From an uncultured Lachnospiraceae bacterium (lineage in GTDB: Bacteria; Bacillota_A; Clostridia; Lachnospirales; Lachnospiraceae): 64,000 nt of DNA. The notes below the pieces were generated by a model. The model worked only from the letters and a program-made list of their open reading frames with translations. It had not been told where the DNA came from and did no database searches. The stretch covers positions 94,269 through 158,268 of the forward strand of contig CAJTOU010000002.1 of NCBI GenBank assembly GCA_910577835.1. The letters are read 5' to 3'. Both the position numbers and the translations under genes were made by a program. Of this stretch, positions 26,831 to 34,816 are shown piece after piece (position 1 is the first letter of the stretch; the number at the start of each line of letters is the position of its first letter).

Positions 26831-27592
26831 ATGAAAAAGTTGTTATCATGGAATGTAAATGGCCTGCGTGCATGTATGCAGAAGGGATTTATGGACTTTT
26901 TTGATAAAGAGAATGCGGATATTTTCTGCATTCAGGAAATAAAGCTTCAGGAAGGACAGATAGACTGGGACAGAGAAGGGTATTATGCGTATTGGAATTA
27001 TGCTGAGAAAAAAGGGTATTCGGGAACCGCTGTTTTTACGAAAGAAAAGGCTGTAAATGCAGTTTATGGTATTGGTGTGGAAGAACATGACCATGAAGGC
27101 AGAGTCATTACACTGGAATTTCCTGAATATTATATTGTTACCTGCTATACTCCAAATTCTCAGATAGAGCTGACAAGGCTGGATTATCGTGTAAAGTGGG
27201 AAACAGATTTCAGAAATTATCTTATAAAACTGAAGAATAAAAAGCCGGTGATTCTGACAGGAGATTTAAATGTAGCTCATAAGGAAATTGATTTGAAAAA
27301 TCCGAAAACGAATGCAAAAAGCGCAGGATTTACAGAGGAGGAAAGGGGTGAAATGACCAAGCTTTTGGAGGCTGGGTTTATAGACAGTTATCGGTATTTA
27401 TATCCTGATATGGAGGGTCTTTATACATGGTGGTCATACCGCTTTAAGGCCAGAGAGAAAAATAATGGCTGGCGGATAGATTATTTTATTGTATCAGAGG
27501 ATTTAAAGGACAGATTGAAGGATGCAAAAATTCATACAGATGTCTTTGGTTCAGACCATTGTCCGGTGGAGCTGGATATAGAGTTAGAATAA
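26831..27592 (+). CDS. Exodeoxyribonuclease III (AP endonuclease)
   Basis: 253 aa from ATG 26831, which gives the family N-terminus MKKLLSWNVNGLRA. An in-frame ATG at 26819 adds four residues. Exonuclease-endonuclease-phosphatase motifs are complete: Asn in WNVNG, Glu in FCIQEIKLQ, Tyr in VTCYTPNSQ, Asp/Asn in LTGDLNVAH, RIDYFIVS, and Asp-His in GSDHCPV. It incises DNA at abasic sites in base excision repair. The best-spaced ribosome site (AAAAGGAG, ending 26802) points to a different ATG at 26812 that is out of frame and ends after 30 codons, which leaves the start arrangement odd. Confidence 0.93.
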   Translation: MKKLLSWNVNGLRACMQKGFMDFFDKENADIFCIQEIKLQEGQIDWDREGYYAYWNYAEKKGYSGTAVFTKEKAVNAVYGIGVEEHDHEGRVITLEFPEYYIVTCYTPNSQIELTRLDYRVKWETDFRNYLIKLKNKKPVILTGDLNVAHKEIDLKNPKTNAKSAGFTEEERGEMTKLLEAGFIDSYRYLYPDMEGLYTWWSYRFKAREKNNGWRIDYFIVSEDLKDRLKDAKIHTDVFGSDHCPVELDIELE

Positions 27593-27694
27593 AGTGCCTG
27601 CGGCACCATAAACTTGCCGGAACCTTCCTGCACTTTGTTCAATCATAACTGTTCTGTAAGAGCAGCGTTACAAGAGGAGTGAAACTGTTTTATG
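27591..27694 (-). repeat. Diverged inverted copy of the 59.3-kb multi-hairpin repeat
   Basis: Starting on the exodeoxyribonuclease stop codon, AAAGTGCCTGC (27591-27601) and AACCTTCCTGCACTTTG (27621-27637) match the reverse complement of the 114-base units near 59.3 kb at 27 of 28 positions (only one mismatch in the second block), with a diverged loop between. A weaker ACTGTTCT/AGAGCAG hairpin and a TTTTATG end follow in the matching order. The rest of the gap to 27808 holds only the GH51 promoter. Confidence 0.65.
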
Positions 27695-27738
27695 TAAAAT
27701 AAAAAGCAGAATATATCAATTTAAAATAGGATATATCA

Positions 27739-27767
27739 TTGCCAGAAAGCAAAAAATACTTTATAGT
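27739..27767 (+). promoter_or_regulatory. Promoter of the pentose cassette
   Basis: TTGCCA (27739-27744), 17-base spacer, TATAGT (27762-27767), about 35 bases upstream of the GH51 start. Confidence 0.55.
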
Positions 27768-27808
27768 ATCAAAACATTCAATTTATAATTAAGGAGAATA
27801 CAAGTATC

Positions 27809-29767
27809 ATGAAAATATCAAGAAAAAACAGTGTTGCCGTATCAAAAGATATGTACGGCTTATTTTTTGAAGATATCAATTACAATCTCGATGGAGGACT
27901 GCATGCAGAAATGCTGGAAAACCGGAATTTTGAAGCAATGTTTGCATATGGAAAAAAAGATAATTTCGGAACGGTATATGACGGAGGGTACGGATGGGAG
28001 CTTTATGAAGATGACGGCTTTGGCTCAACTCTTATTTATATGAATGAAGAGCCTGTTAATTCTGTAAATCCTGACTATATGGTATTTACAGGAAAAGGCA
28101 AGGCGCCTTCCTTTAGAAATAAAGCATATGATGGAATTTATGCAGAGCAGGGCAGAAATTATTTTGTTTCATTTTATGCGAAGGCTTTAGAGGGAAGCAG
28201 AACACTTACAGTTTCCATTAAAAAATATGGTGAGACTGTGGCAGAGGCAAAAATCACATTAGAGGGAGATAGCTGGAAAAAATATGAGTGTACACTTACT
28301 CCTGATAAGTCTGTAAAGCAGGCTGATTTTGTAGTGACACTGGAGGGACAGGGCAAAGTAGCTTTTGATTATTTTTCCATGATGCCGGATAATGCAGTCT
28401 GCAAAGTATTCAGAAAGGACCTTGCAGAAAAGCTTAAGGCTCTTGCGCCATCATTTTTACGTTTTCCGGGAGGCTGTATTGTAGAGGGAAATACACTGGA
28501 AAACAGATATCACTGGAAGGATACAATTGCACCTGTGGAGGAGCGCAAGTTTAACTGGAGCAGATGGTCGGTTCATAATAATGATGCAAACAGAGCTTAT
28601 ACAGGCGTATATCCACATTATGGACAGACTTATGGTGTGGGCTACTATGAATATTTTACATTTTGTGAATATCTTGAAGCAAAGCCTCTTCCAGTTTTAA
28701 GCGTAGGTCTGGCATGTCAGTATATGTCTACGGAAAAGGTAGATATTGAAAGTGAGGAAATGCAGGAGTATATTCAGGATGCGCTTGATTTAATTGAATT
28801 TGCAAACGGCGGTACGGATACGGAATGGGGCAGAAAAAGAGCAGAGATGGGACATCCTGAACCGTTTGGCCTGGAATATCTGGGTATTGGAAATGAGCAG
28901 TGGCAGACAGAAACAGTAAACTTTTTTGCCAGATATGAAATGTTTGAAAAGGCAATTCATCAAAAGTATCCTGAAATAAAGTTAATCAGCAGCTCAGGAC
29001 CGGATGTGTGGAGTGACAGCTATTACAAGGCATGGGAATGGGCAAGAAAGTCAATTAAGGAAAATGAAAATCTGATGTACGCCATTGATGAGCATTACTA
29101 TGTAAAACCGGAATGGATGTATAAGAACGTTCATTTTTATGATAACTATGACAGAAGCATTAAAGTGTTTGCAGGTGAATATGCATGTCATATTCCTGAA
29201 AAAGCAGGGCAGATGAATCAGCCGGAGGCAAATACCCTCGGTGCGGCGCTGGCGGAGGCTGCTTTTATGACCGGAATGGAGCGCAATGCAGATGTAATTG
29301 CACTTGCCAGCTATGCACCGCTTCTTGCAAGAATGAGTTATACACAGTGGTCTCCGAACTTAATCTGGTTTAACGGGGAAAAATCCTTTGTGACACCAAG
29401 CTATTATGTGCAGCAGTTATTCAGTATTTACCGCGGAGTAAAAACATTGTCGGTGGAGACAGGATTTACAGGTGAAGAGGAATTAAAGGAGGCCCTTTAT
29501 GCAAGTGGAGTAGAAGACGAACAGGGCAGAATTATTATAAAGGTGGTTAATGCGCTGGAAGAGGAAAGAGAGATTTCTCTGGAGGGTGAAGACGTCGATA
29601 TTGCGGATAATGCAGAATATACCATGATGTATCTGGCTGGTGACAAGGATGCGTTTAATACTACGGGAGATATGGAGCAGGTTGCGTTACAGGAGACAAA
29701 GGGCAGTCTTGCAGATAAGAAGATAAAGGTTCCTGCAAACAGCTTTTCTGTAATTATTATCGAATAA
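27809..29767 (+). CDS. GH51 alpha-L-arabinofuranosidase
   Basis: 652 aa. It begins with the family N-terminus (MYGLFFEDINYNLDGGLHAEMLENR), has a carbohydrate-binding-like beta insertion (about 90-200), then the catalytic barrel. The acid/base is Glu363 in IGNEQW and the nucleophile Glu457 in FAGEYA. A C-terminal beta domain ends in PANSFSVIII. There is no signal peptide, so it acts in the cytoplasm on arabino-oligosaccharides taken up by a transporter not encoded here. It leads a cassette with a sugar kinase and an isomerase-family gene. Released L-arabinose could feed these. Confidence 0.95.
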   Translation: MKISRKNSVAVSKDMYGLFFEDINYNLDGGLHAEMLENRNFEAMFAYGKKDNFGTVYDGGYGWELYEDDGFGSTLIYMNEEPVNSVNPDYMVFTGKGKAPSFRNKAYDGIYAEQGRNYFVSFYAKALEGSRTLTVSIKKYGETVAEAKITLEGDSWKKYECTLTPDKSVKQADFVVTLEGQGKVAFDYFSMMPDNAVCKVFRKDLAEKLKALAPSFLRFPGGCIVEGNTLENRYHWKDTIAPVEERKFNWSRWSVHNNDANRAYTGVYPHYGQTYGVGYYEYFTFCEYLEAKPLPVLSVGLACQYMSTEKVDIESEEMQEYIQDALDLIEFANGGTDTEWGRKRAEMGHPEPFGLEYLGIGNEQWQTETVNFFARYEMFEKAIHQKYPEIKLISSSGPDVWSDSYYKAWEWARKSIKENENLMYAIDEHYYVKPEWMYKNVHFYDNYDRSIKVFAGEYACHIPEKAGQMNQPEANTLGAALAEAAFMTGMERNADVIALASYAPLLARMSYTQWSPNLIWFNGEKSFVTPSYYVQQLFSIYRGVKTLSVETGFTGEEELKEALYASGVEDEQGRIIIKVVNALEEEREISLEGEDVDIADNAEYTMMYLAGDKDAFNTTGDMEQVALQETKGSLADKKIKVPANSFSVIIIE

Positions 29768-29803
29768 AGCAGAAAATAAAAGATAGGAAAGACGTGGCAA
29801 AAT

Positions 29804-31276
29804 ATGTTTTATGTAGGAATTGACTTGGGGACTTCCGCTGTAAAATTACTGCTGATGGACAGCGAAGGTATGGTGAAAAACATTGTTTCCAAAGAGTATC
29901 CGCTGTATTTTCCAAATTCCGGCTGGTCAGAACAGAAACCGGAGGACTGGTATATCAATACGATTGAGGGAATCAGGGAACTGTTAAAGGACTTTGACAG
30001 AAGTAAAGTAGCGGGAATCAGCTTTGGAGGACAGATGCATGGTCTTGTTATGCTTGATGAGCAGGATAGAGTGATTCGTCCTGCAATTCTCTGGAATGAT
30101 AATCGTACTGTAAAGGAAAATGATTATCTGAATGATACAGTCGGCAAAGAAGCACTTTCTGACTATACTGCGAATATATCTTTTACCGGATTTACAGCTC
30201 CTAAGCTTTTATGGGTGGCAGAGCACGAGCCGGAGAATTTTGCAAAAATTAAAAAAATCATGCTTCCAAAGGATTATCTGGTATATAAAATGACAGGCAT
30301 ACATGCAACAGATGTCTCCGATGCCTCCGGTATGCTGCTTCTGGATGTGAAAAACCGCCGCTGGTCAGATAAGATGTGTCAGATATGTGGTATTTCCTCT
30401 GATGTGCTTCCAAAGCTTTATGAGAGCTATGAGTGTGTTGGAGAGCTTACCAGAGAAACAGCGGATATGTTGGGAGTGCCAAAAGGAGTAAAGGTGGCAG
30501 CAGGAGCTGGAGATAATGCCGCTGCCGCTGTGGGAGTCGGCGCCGTAGGCGCTGGAAGCTGTAATATTTCACTTGGAACCAGCGGAACAATCTTTATTCC
30601 TTCTGATATGTTCTGCGTAGATAAAAATAATGCTTTGCATGCTTTTTGCGATGCCAGCGGAGCATATCATCTTATGGGCTGTATGCTCAGTGCGGCATCA
30701 TGCAATAAGTGGTGGATGGAGGATATTCTGGGAACTCGTGAATATTCTGCGGAACAGGAAAAGATTAAAAATCTGGGAGAGAATCATGTATATTTTCTTC
30801 CGTACCTTATGGGAGAGCGCTCGCCGTACAATCATCCGAATGCAAGGGGCACCTTTATCGGCATGACGTTAGATACGGCAAGGCAGGATATGACACTGGC
30901 AGTTTTAGAGGGCGTGGCGTTTGCACTCAGAGATTCTCTTGAGGTGGCAAGGCGTCTTAACATTGATATTCAGAGAAGTAAAATCTGCGGAGGCGGAGCA
31001 AAGAGTCCACTGTGGAAAAGAGTGATTGCAAATACATTAAATATTCAGATAGATGTGCCACAGACAGAAGAAGGACCGTCAATGGGCGCAGCAATGCTGG
31101 CGGCTGTTGCCTGCGGGGAATTTGATTCAGTTTCACAGGCAGTGGAAAAAATCGTAAGTATTCGAGATACAGTGCAGCCGGAGAAAGAGCTCGTAGAAAA
31201 ATATGAACAGCGTTATCAGAAATTTAAGAATATTTACCCTGCATGCAGAGAGCTTTTTGATAAAATTGTTGAGTGA
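29804..31276 (+). CDS. xylB: FGGY-family sugar kinase, xylulokinase type
   Basis: 490 aa, FGGY carbohydrate kinase. N-terminal ATP site FYVGIDLGTSAVKLLLMD, substrate loop ISFGGQMHGLVMLD (xylulokinase-like QMHGLV), ILWNDNRT, then the C-terminal phosphate-binding GAGDNAAAAVGVG and ICGGGAKSPLWKRV. It should phosphorylate D-xylulose to xylulose-5-phosphate. In this cassette L-ribulose is also a possible substrate. It starts 36 bases after the GH51 gene. A hairpin-containing leader separates it from the isomerase gene. Confidence 0.88.
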   Translation: MFYVGIDLGTSAVKLLLMDSEGMVKNIVSKEYPLYFPNSGWSEQKPEDWYINTIEGIRELLKDFDRSKVAGISFGGQMHGLVMLDEQDRVIRPAILWNDNRTVKENDYLNDTVGKEALSDYTANISFTGFTAPKLLWVAEHEPENFAKIKKIMLPKDYLVYKMTGIHATDVSDASGMLLLDVKNRRWSDKMCQICGISSDVLPKLYESYECVGELTRETADMLGVPKGVKVAAGAGDNAAAAVGVGAVGAGSCNISLGTSGTIFIPSDMFCVDKNNALHAFCDASGAYHLMGCMLSAASCNKWWMEDILGTREYSAEQEKIKNLGENHVYFLPYLMGERSPYNHPNARGTFIGMTLDTARQDMTLAVLEGVAFALRDSLEVARRLNIDIQRSKICGGGAKSPLWKRVIANTLNIQIDVPQTEEGPSMGAAMLAAVACGEFDSVSQAVEKIVSIRDTVQPEKELVEKYEQRYQKFKNIYPACRELFDKIVE

Positions 31277-31325
31277 GAAAAAATATGCAGATGTTTTTTA
31301 TCTGTACTTTAAATAGGAGCAAAAT

Positions 31326-31379
31326 ATGAAATATAAAAGTATTTTGCTTATATTTGGAAAGGAATGGTGGAATTTATGA
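31326..31379 (+). CDS. Possible 17-aa leader peptide overlapping the next start codon
   Basis: ATG 31326 has an AGGAG site six bases upstream (31315-31319) and encodes MKYKSILLIFGKEWWNL. Its TGA stop (31377-31379) overlaps the ATG of the isomerase-family gene (31376). Within it, AGCAAAATA and TATTTTGCT (about 31318-31350) can form a 9-pair hairpin covering the leader's own start. Ribosomes ending here could restart on the isomerase gene. No family is expected for so short a peptide, and translation is unproven. Confidence 0.4.
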   Translation: MKYKSILLIFGKEWWNL

Positions 31380-32860
31380 TAAATATACCAAAGGTAAAGG
31401 TAGGAATTGTGGCAGTCAGCAGAGACTGTTTTCCGGAATCTCTTTCAGTTGGCAGAAGAGAAGCTCTGGTAAAGGCTTATCACGAAGCGTTTGATGCAGA
31501 GGATATTTATGAATGTCCGATTTGTATTGTGGAAAGTGAAATACATATGGTTCAGGCTTTGGAGGATATAAAAAAGGCGGGCTGTAATGCATTATGTGTA
31601 TATCTTGGCAATTTCGGGCCGGAGATTTCAGAGACGCTTCTGGCAAAGCACTTTGAGGGACCAAAGATGTTTATTGCGGCTGCGGAAGAAACGCAGGGCA
31701 ATCTGATACAGGGACGCGGAGATGCATATTGTGGTATGTTAAATGCCAGCTATAATCTGAAGCTGAGAGGGGTTCATGCATATATTCCTGAATATCCGGT
31801 AGGAGACGCTGATGACTGTGCAAAAATGATACATGAGTTTCTTCCGATTGCAAGGGCGGTAATTGGATTGTCAAAACTGAAAATTATTTCTTTTGGACCA
31901 AGACCGACAAATTTTCTTGCCTGCAATGCGCCGATTCAGCAGTTATATAATTTGGGAGTGGAAATCGAAGAGAATTCAGAGCTTGATTTGTTTGAAGCGT
32001 ATCATAAGCATGAAGGTGATAAGAGAATTCCTGAAATTGTGGCAGATATGGAAGCGGAGCTTGGAGAGGGAAATAAAAAGCCTGAAATTCTTTCAAAGCT
32101 TGCACAGTATGAACTGACTCTGACAGACTGGATAGAAGAGCACAAAGGATATCGTGAATATATTGCAATTGCGGGAAAATGCTGGCCTGCATTTCAGACG
32201 CAGTTTGGCTTTGTTCCATGTTATGTAAACAGCAGACTGACAGGAAGAGGAATTCCGGTATCCTGTGAGGTGGATATTTACGGAGCGCTTAGCGAGTTTA
32301 TCGGAATCTGTGTCAGTGAGGATGCTGTGACTCTGCTGGATATTAATAATTCTGTTCCAAAGGATATGTATCAGGAGTCAATAGAAAAACAGTTTTCCTA
32401 TAAGCATACAGATACCTTTATGGGATTTCACTGTGGAAATACCTGCTCAAAGAAGCTGTCGGCATGTGAGATGAAATATCAGATGATTATGGCAAGAAGC
32501 CTTCCGGTTGAGGTGACAAATGGAACTCTGGAGGGAGATATTATGCCGGGAGATATTACATTTTTCCGCCTTCAGTCCACTTCGAATAATAGGCTTCGTG
32601 CTTATACCGCACAGGGAGAAGTGCTTCCGGTTGCGACAAAGTCTTTTGGAGCAATTGGTGTATTTGCGATTCCGGAAATGGGAAGATTTTACAGGCATGT
32701 TCTGATTGAGAAAAATTATCCGCATCATGGAGCGGTTGCGTTTGGACATTTTGGAAAAGCACTGTTTGAGGTGTTTAAATATATCGGGGTGCCAGTGGAG
32801 GAGATTAATTTTAATCAGCCGGCAGGGATGATGTACCCGACAGAGAATCCATTTAGATAG
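31376..32860 (+). CDS. L-arabinose/L-fucose isomerase family protein
   Basis: 494 aa from the ATG at 31376 (MINIPKVKVGIVAVSRDCF). The upstream in-frame ATG at 31364 directly abuts its ribosome site and is unlikely. The long two-domain architecture, with conserved Glu/His-rich segments such as GFHCGNTCSKKL and the final HHGAVAFGHFGKALFEV, fits the fucose/arabinose isomerase superfamily (COG2407-like), which interconverts aldoses and ketoses using a metal. Next to an arabinofuranosidase and a pentulose kinase it most likely isomerises L-arabinose or a related sugar. The exact substrate is inferred from context only. Confidence 0.8.
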   Translation: MINIPKVKVGIVAVSRDCFPESLSVGRREALVKAYHEAFDAEDIYECPICIVESEIHMVQALEDIKKAGCNALCVYLGNFGPEISETLLAKHFEGPKMFIAAAEETQGNLIQGRGDAYCGMLNASYNLKLRGVHAYIPEYPVGDADDCAKMIHEFLPIARAVIGLSKLKIISFGPRPTNFLACNAPIQQLYNLGVEIEENSELDLFEAYHKHEGDKRIPEIVADMEAELGEGNKKPEILSKLAQYELTLTDWIEEHKGYREYIAIAGKCWPAFQTQFGFVPCYVNSRLTGRGIPVSCEVDIYGALSEFIGICVSEDAVTLLDINNSVPKDMYQESIEKQFSYKHTDTFMGFHCGNTCSKKLSACEMKYQMIMARSLPVEVTNGTLEGDIMPGDITFFRLQSTSNNRLRAYTAQGEVLPVATKSFGAIGVFAIPEMGRFYRHVLIEKNYPHHGAVAFGHFGKALFEVFKYIGVPVEEINFNQPAGMMYPTENPFR

Positions 32861-32998
32861 AATGTAGATTTATTGAAGACTGACCGATAAATTTAATAGA
32901 GATTTGCATATTAATTTGGCTGAGATTACAAAAGTGCTGAAATTGTAAGATAGATTGACAGCTTAAAAATCATACCGACAGAAGAGGAAAAGAAGATT

Positions 32999-33247
32999 AT
33001 GCAAAATCGTGACTATAAAGATTTGAGTGAGAAGGAACAGCTTGAATATAAGACTATTTTACAAGAGTGGATAGAAAAAATCAAAGAAATCCCTTCCTAT
33101 GAAGACCGACATCCAAATGGATTTTCAAATACACTTGATGGGGGATATAATGGACCATATACAGAATTGGAAAAAATATACAAACCAAAATTGGAAGCTA
33201 TAATGGCAAAAGAAAAAAATAAAGATAAAGATAATCAGAGAGCTTGA
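32999..33247 (+). CDS. Small unknown charged protein, 82 aa
   Basis: Behind an AGAGGAAAAG site. The protein is highly charged (Lys/Glu/Asp-rich), with an N-terminal helix (KEQLEYKTILQEWIEKIKEI) and a Gly/Asn/Tyr-rich middle (residues 42-56). It ends in a Lys/Asp-rich tail. No signal peptide or known motif. It has its own terminator overlapping the stop codon, which suggests a real small gene. The 138 bases before it (32861-32998) show nothing I can support. Confidence 0.55.
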   Translation: MQNRDYKDLSEKEQLEYKTILQEWIEKIKEIPSYEDRHPNGFSNTLDGGYNGPYTELEKIYKPKLEAIMAKEKNKDKDNQRA

Positions 33248-33266
33248 AAACAGGCTCTCTTTTTTT
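33237..33266 (+). terminator. Terminator overlapping the 82-aa gene end
   Basis: AGAGAGC, loop TTGAAAACAG, GCTCTCT, then seven T. Confidence 0.9.
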
Positions 33267-33285
33267 GAAAATTTTTTAAAATTCC

Positions 33286-33318
33286 TGTCACCTTTTGGCG
33301 GTTTTTGTTCTCTATAAT
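33286..33318 (+). promoter_or_regulatory. Candidate ECF-sigma promoter of the acyltransferase operon
   Basis: TGTCACCTTTT (33286-33296) resembles an ECF-type -35 element and TTCTC (33309 onward) lies at -10 distance. A TATAAT also occurs at 33313-33318 but has no sigma-A -35 box at the right spacing. It precedes the operon that ends in its own ECF sigma and anti-sigma genes, so autoregulation is plausible. Confidence 0.4.
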
Positions 33319-33402
33319 AATGTATAGAAATGCAGGGAATTTGAGCAACCGTTTTGAGCCACACTCTCCTGCGAAAAATAATTACGTGGGAGGCACAAGA
33401 AA

Positions 33403-34806
33403 TTGGTTTTCAGCAGCTTGGAATTTCTTTTCTGGTTTTTACCATTTTTTCTGCTGGTATATTTTATTTTACCGGTAAAATACAGAAATATTTGTATTGC
33501 GTTTTACAGTATATGTTTTTATTTATGCGGTTCACTTGATTATCCGATTTATGTCATACTGATTGTAGTATCTACAATAATAAATTATATAATTGCCCGC
33601 TGTATGGAAGTACAAAAAAGACATAAAAAGCTGTTTCTGGTAACAGGATTGTTCTATAATTTCGGAATATTATTTATTTTTAAATATTTTGATTTTTTCA
33701 TAGAAATTATAAATAATCTGATGAATCGGTTTCATCTTGAAAAATTTGCCCTCACGCCTGTCAGACTTGTGCTTCCTGTGGGAATCAGTTTTTTTACTTT
33801 CCAGATAGCTTCTTATTTAATAGATGTATATTGGGGAAAGGTAAAAGCAGAAAGGAACCTGATTGATTTATCAGCATATATTCTGATGTTTCCTCAATTA
33901 ATAGCAGGGCCGATTGTAAGGTTTTCAGATATCAGAGAGAGATTGAAGCATCGCATGCATTCTGTAAAAAAAGCGGCTGACGGAATACGTATTTTTATTA
34001 TCGGTCTTGGTTTTAAGGTATTGCTTGCTAACAGAATCGGAACACTTTGGCATGATATTAATACCATAGGCTTTGATTCTATATCAACGCCTCTTGCGTG
34101 GATGGGAATTGCAGCCTTCAGTTTTCAGATTTATTTTGACTTTTATGGATATTCCCTGATGGCATCAGGACTTGGAAAAATAATAGGATTTCACTTTCCT
34201 CAGAATTTTCGTCTTCCCTACTGCGCCTGTACAATGACAGACTTCTGGCGCAGATGGCATATCACACTTGGTTCATGGTTTCGGGAATATGTATACATAC
34301 CGCTTGGCGGCAATCGCAGAGGAAAGGCACGTACATATTTCAATATGCTTGTAGTATGGCTTTTGACAGGTTTCTGGCATGGAGCAGACTGGAATTTTCT
34401 TTTTTGGGGATTGTTTTTGTTTGCAGTACTTTGTCTGGAAAAGACCGGATATGGGAAATGGATGGAGACACACAGAGTATTTGGTCATTTATATATGATA
34501 ATTTTAATTCCGGTTTCATGGCTTTTGTTTGCGATTGACAATATACCGTTATTTATTATTTATATAAAGCGATTGTTTGGATTTGGAGGGGAGAATGTAT
34601 TTGCCGGCGATATTATAAAATATGTAAAGCTGTATGGTATTTTACTGGCTGTCGGATTTTTATTCTGCACACCGCTTTCGGGAAATATTTATAAAAAGAT
34701 TTCGGATAAATGGTTTTCATGGCTTATTATTGCGGCGATTTTTGCAGGGGCAGTATATTATTTATATCTTGGATTGAATAATCCGTTTTTATATTTTCGA
34801 TTTTAA
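33403..34806 (+). CDS. MBOAT O-acyltransferase (AlgI/PatA-like)
   Basis: 467 aa from a TTG codon with GGGAGG nine bases upstream. The N-terminus VFSSLEFLFWFLPFFLLVYF is the usual AlgI-family beginning, which supports this unusual start. About ten membrane helices. The two MBOAT active-site histidines are visible: His286 in RRWHITLGSWFREY and His326 in LTGFWHGADWNF. The family moves acyl groups, usually acetyl, from the cytoplasm to surface polysaccharides or peptidoglycan. The following gene encodes an SGNH protein, the common partner that finishes the transfer. With the sigma/anti-sigma pair behind it, I infer a cell-envelope defence role. Confidence 0.93.
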   Translation: MVFSSLEFLFWFLPFFLLVYFILPVKYRNICIAFYSICFYLCGSLDYPIYVILIVVSTIINYIIARCMEVQKRHKKLFLVTGLFYNFGILFIFKYFDFFIEIINNLMNRFHLEKFALTPVRLVLPVGISFFTFQIASYLIDVYWGKVKAERNLIDLSAYILMFPQLIAGPIVRFSDIRERLKHRMHSVKKAADGIRIFIIGLGFKVLLANRIGTLWHDINTIGFDSISTPLAWMGIAAFSFQIYFDFYGYSLMASGLGKIIGFHFPQNFRLPYCACTMTDFWRRWHITLGSWFREYVYIPLGGNRRGKARTYFNMLVVWLLTGFWHGADWNFLFWGLFLFAVLCLEKTGYGKWMETHRVFGHLYMIILIPVSWLLFAIDNIPLFIIYIKRLFGFGGENVFAGDIIKYVKLYGILLAVGFLFCTPLSGNIYKKISDKWFSWLIIAAIFAGAVYYLYLGLNNPFLYFRF

Positions 34807-34816
34807 GGAGCATTAT

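Noticed and set aside
33354..33539. 61-codon frame overlapping the MBOAT start
   Set aside because: The other frame gives the AlgI-family N-terminus with a good ribosome site at TTG 33403.
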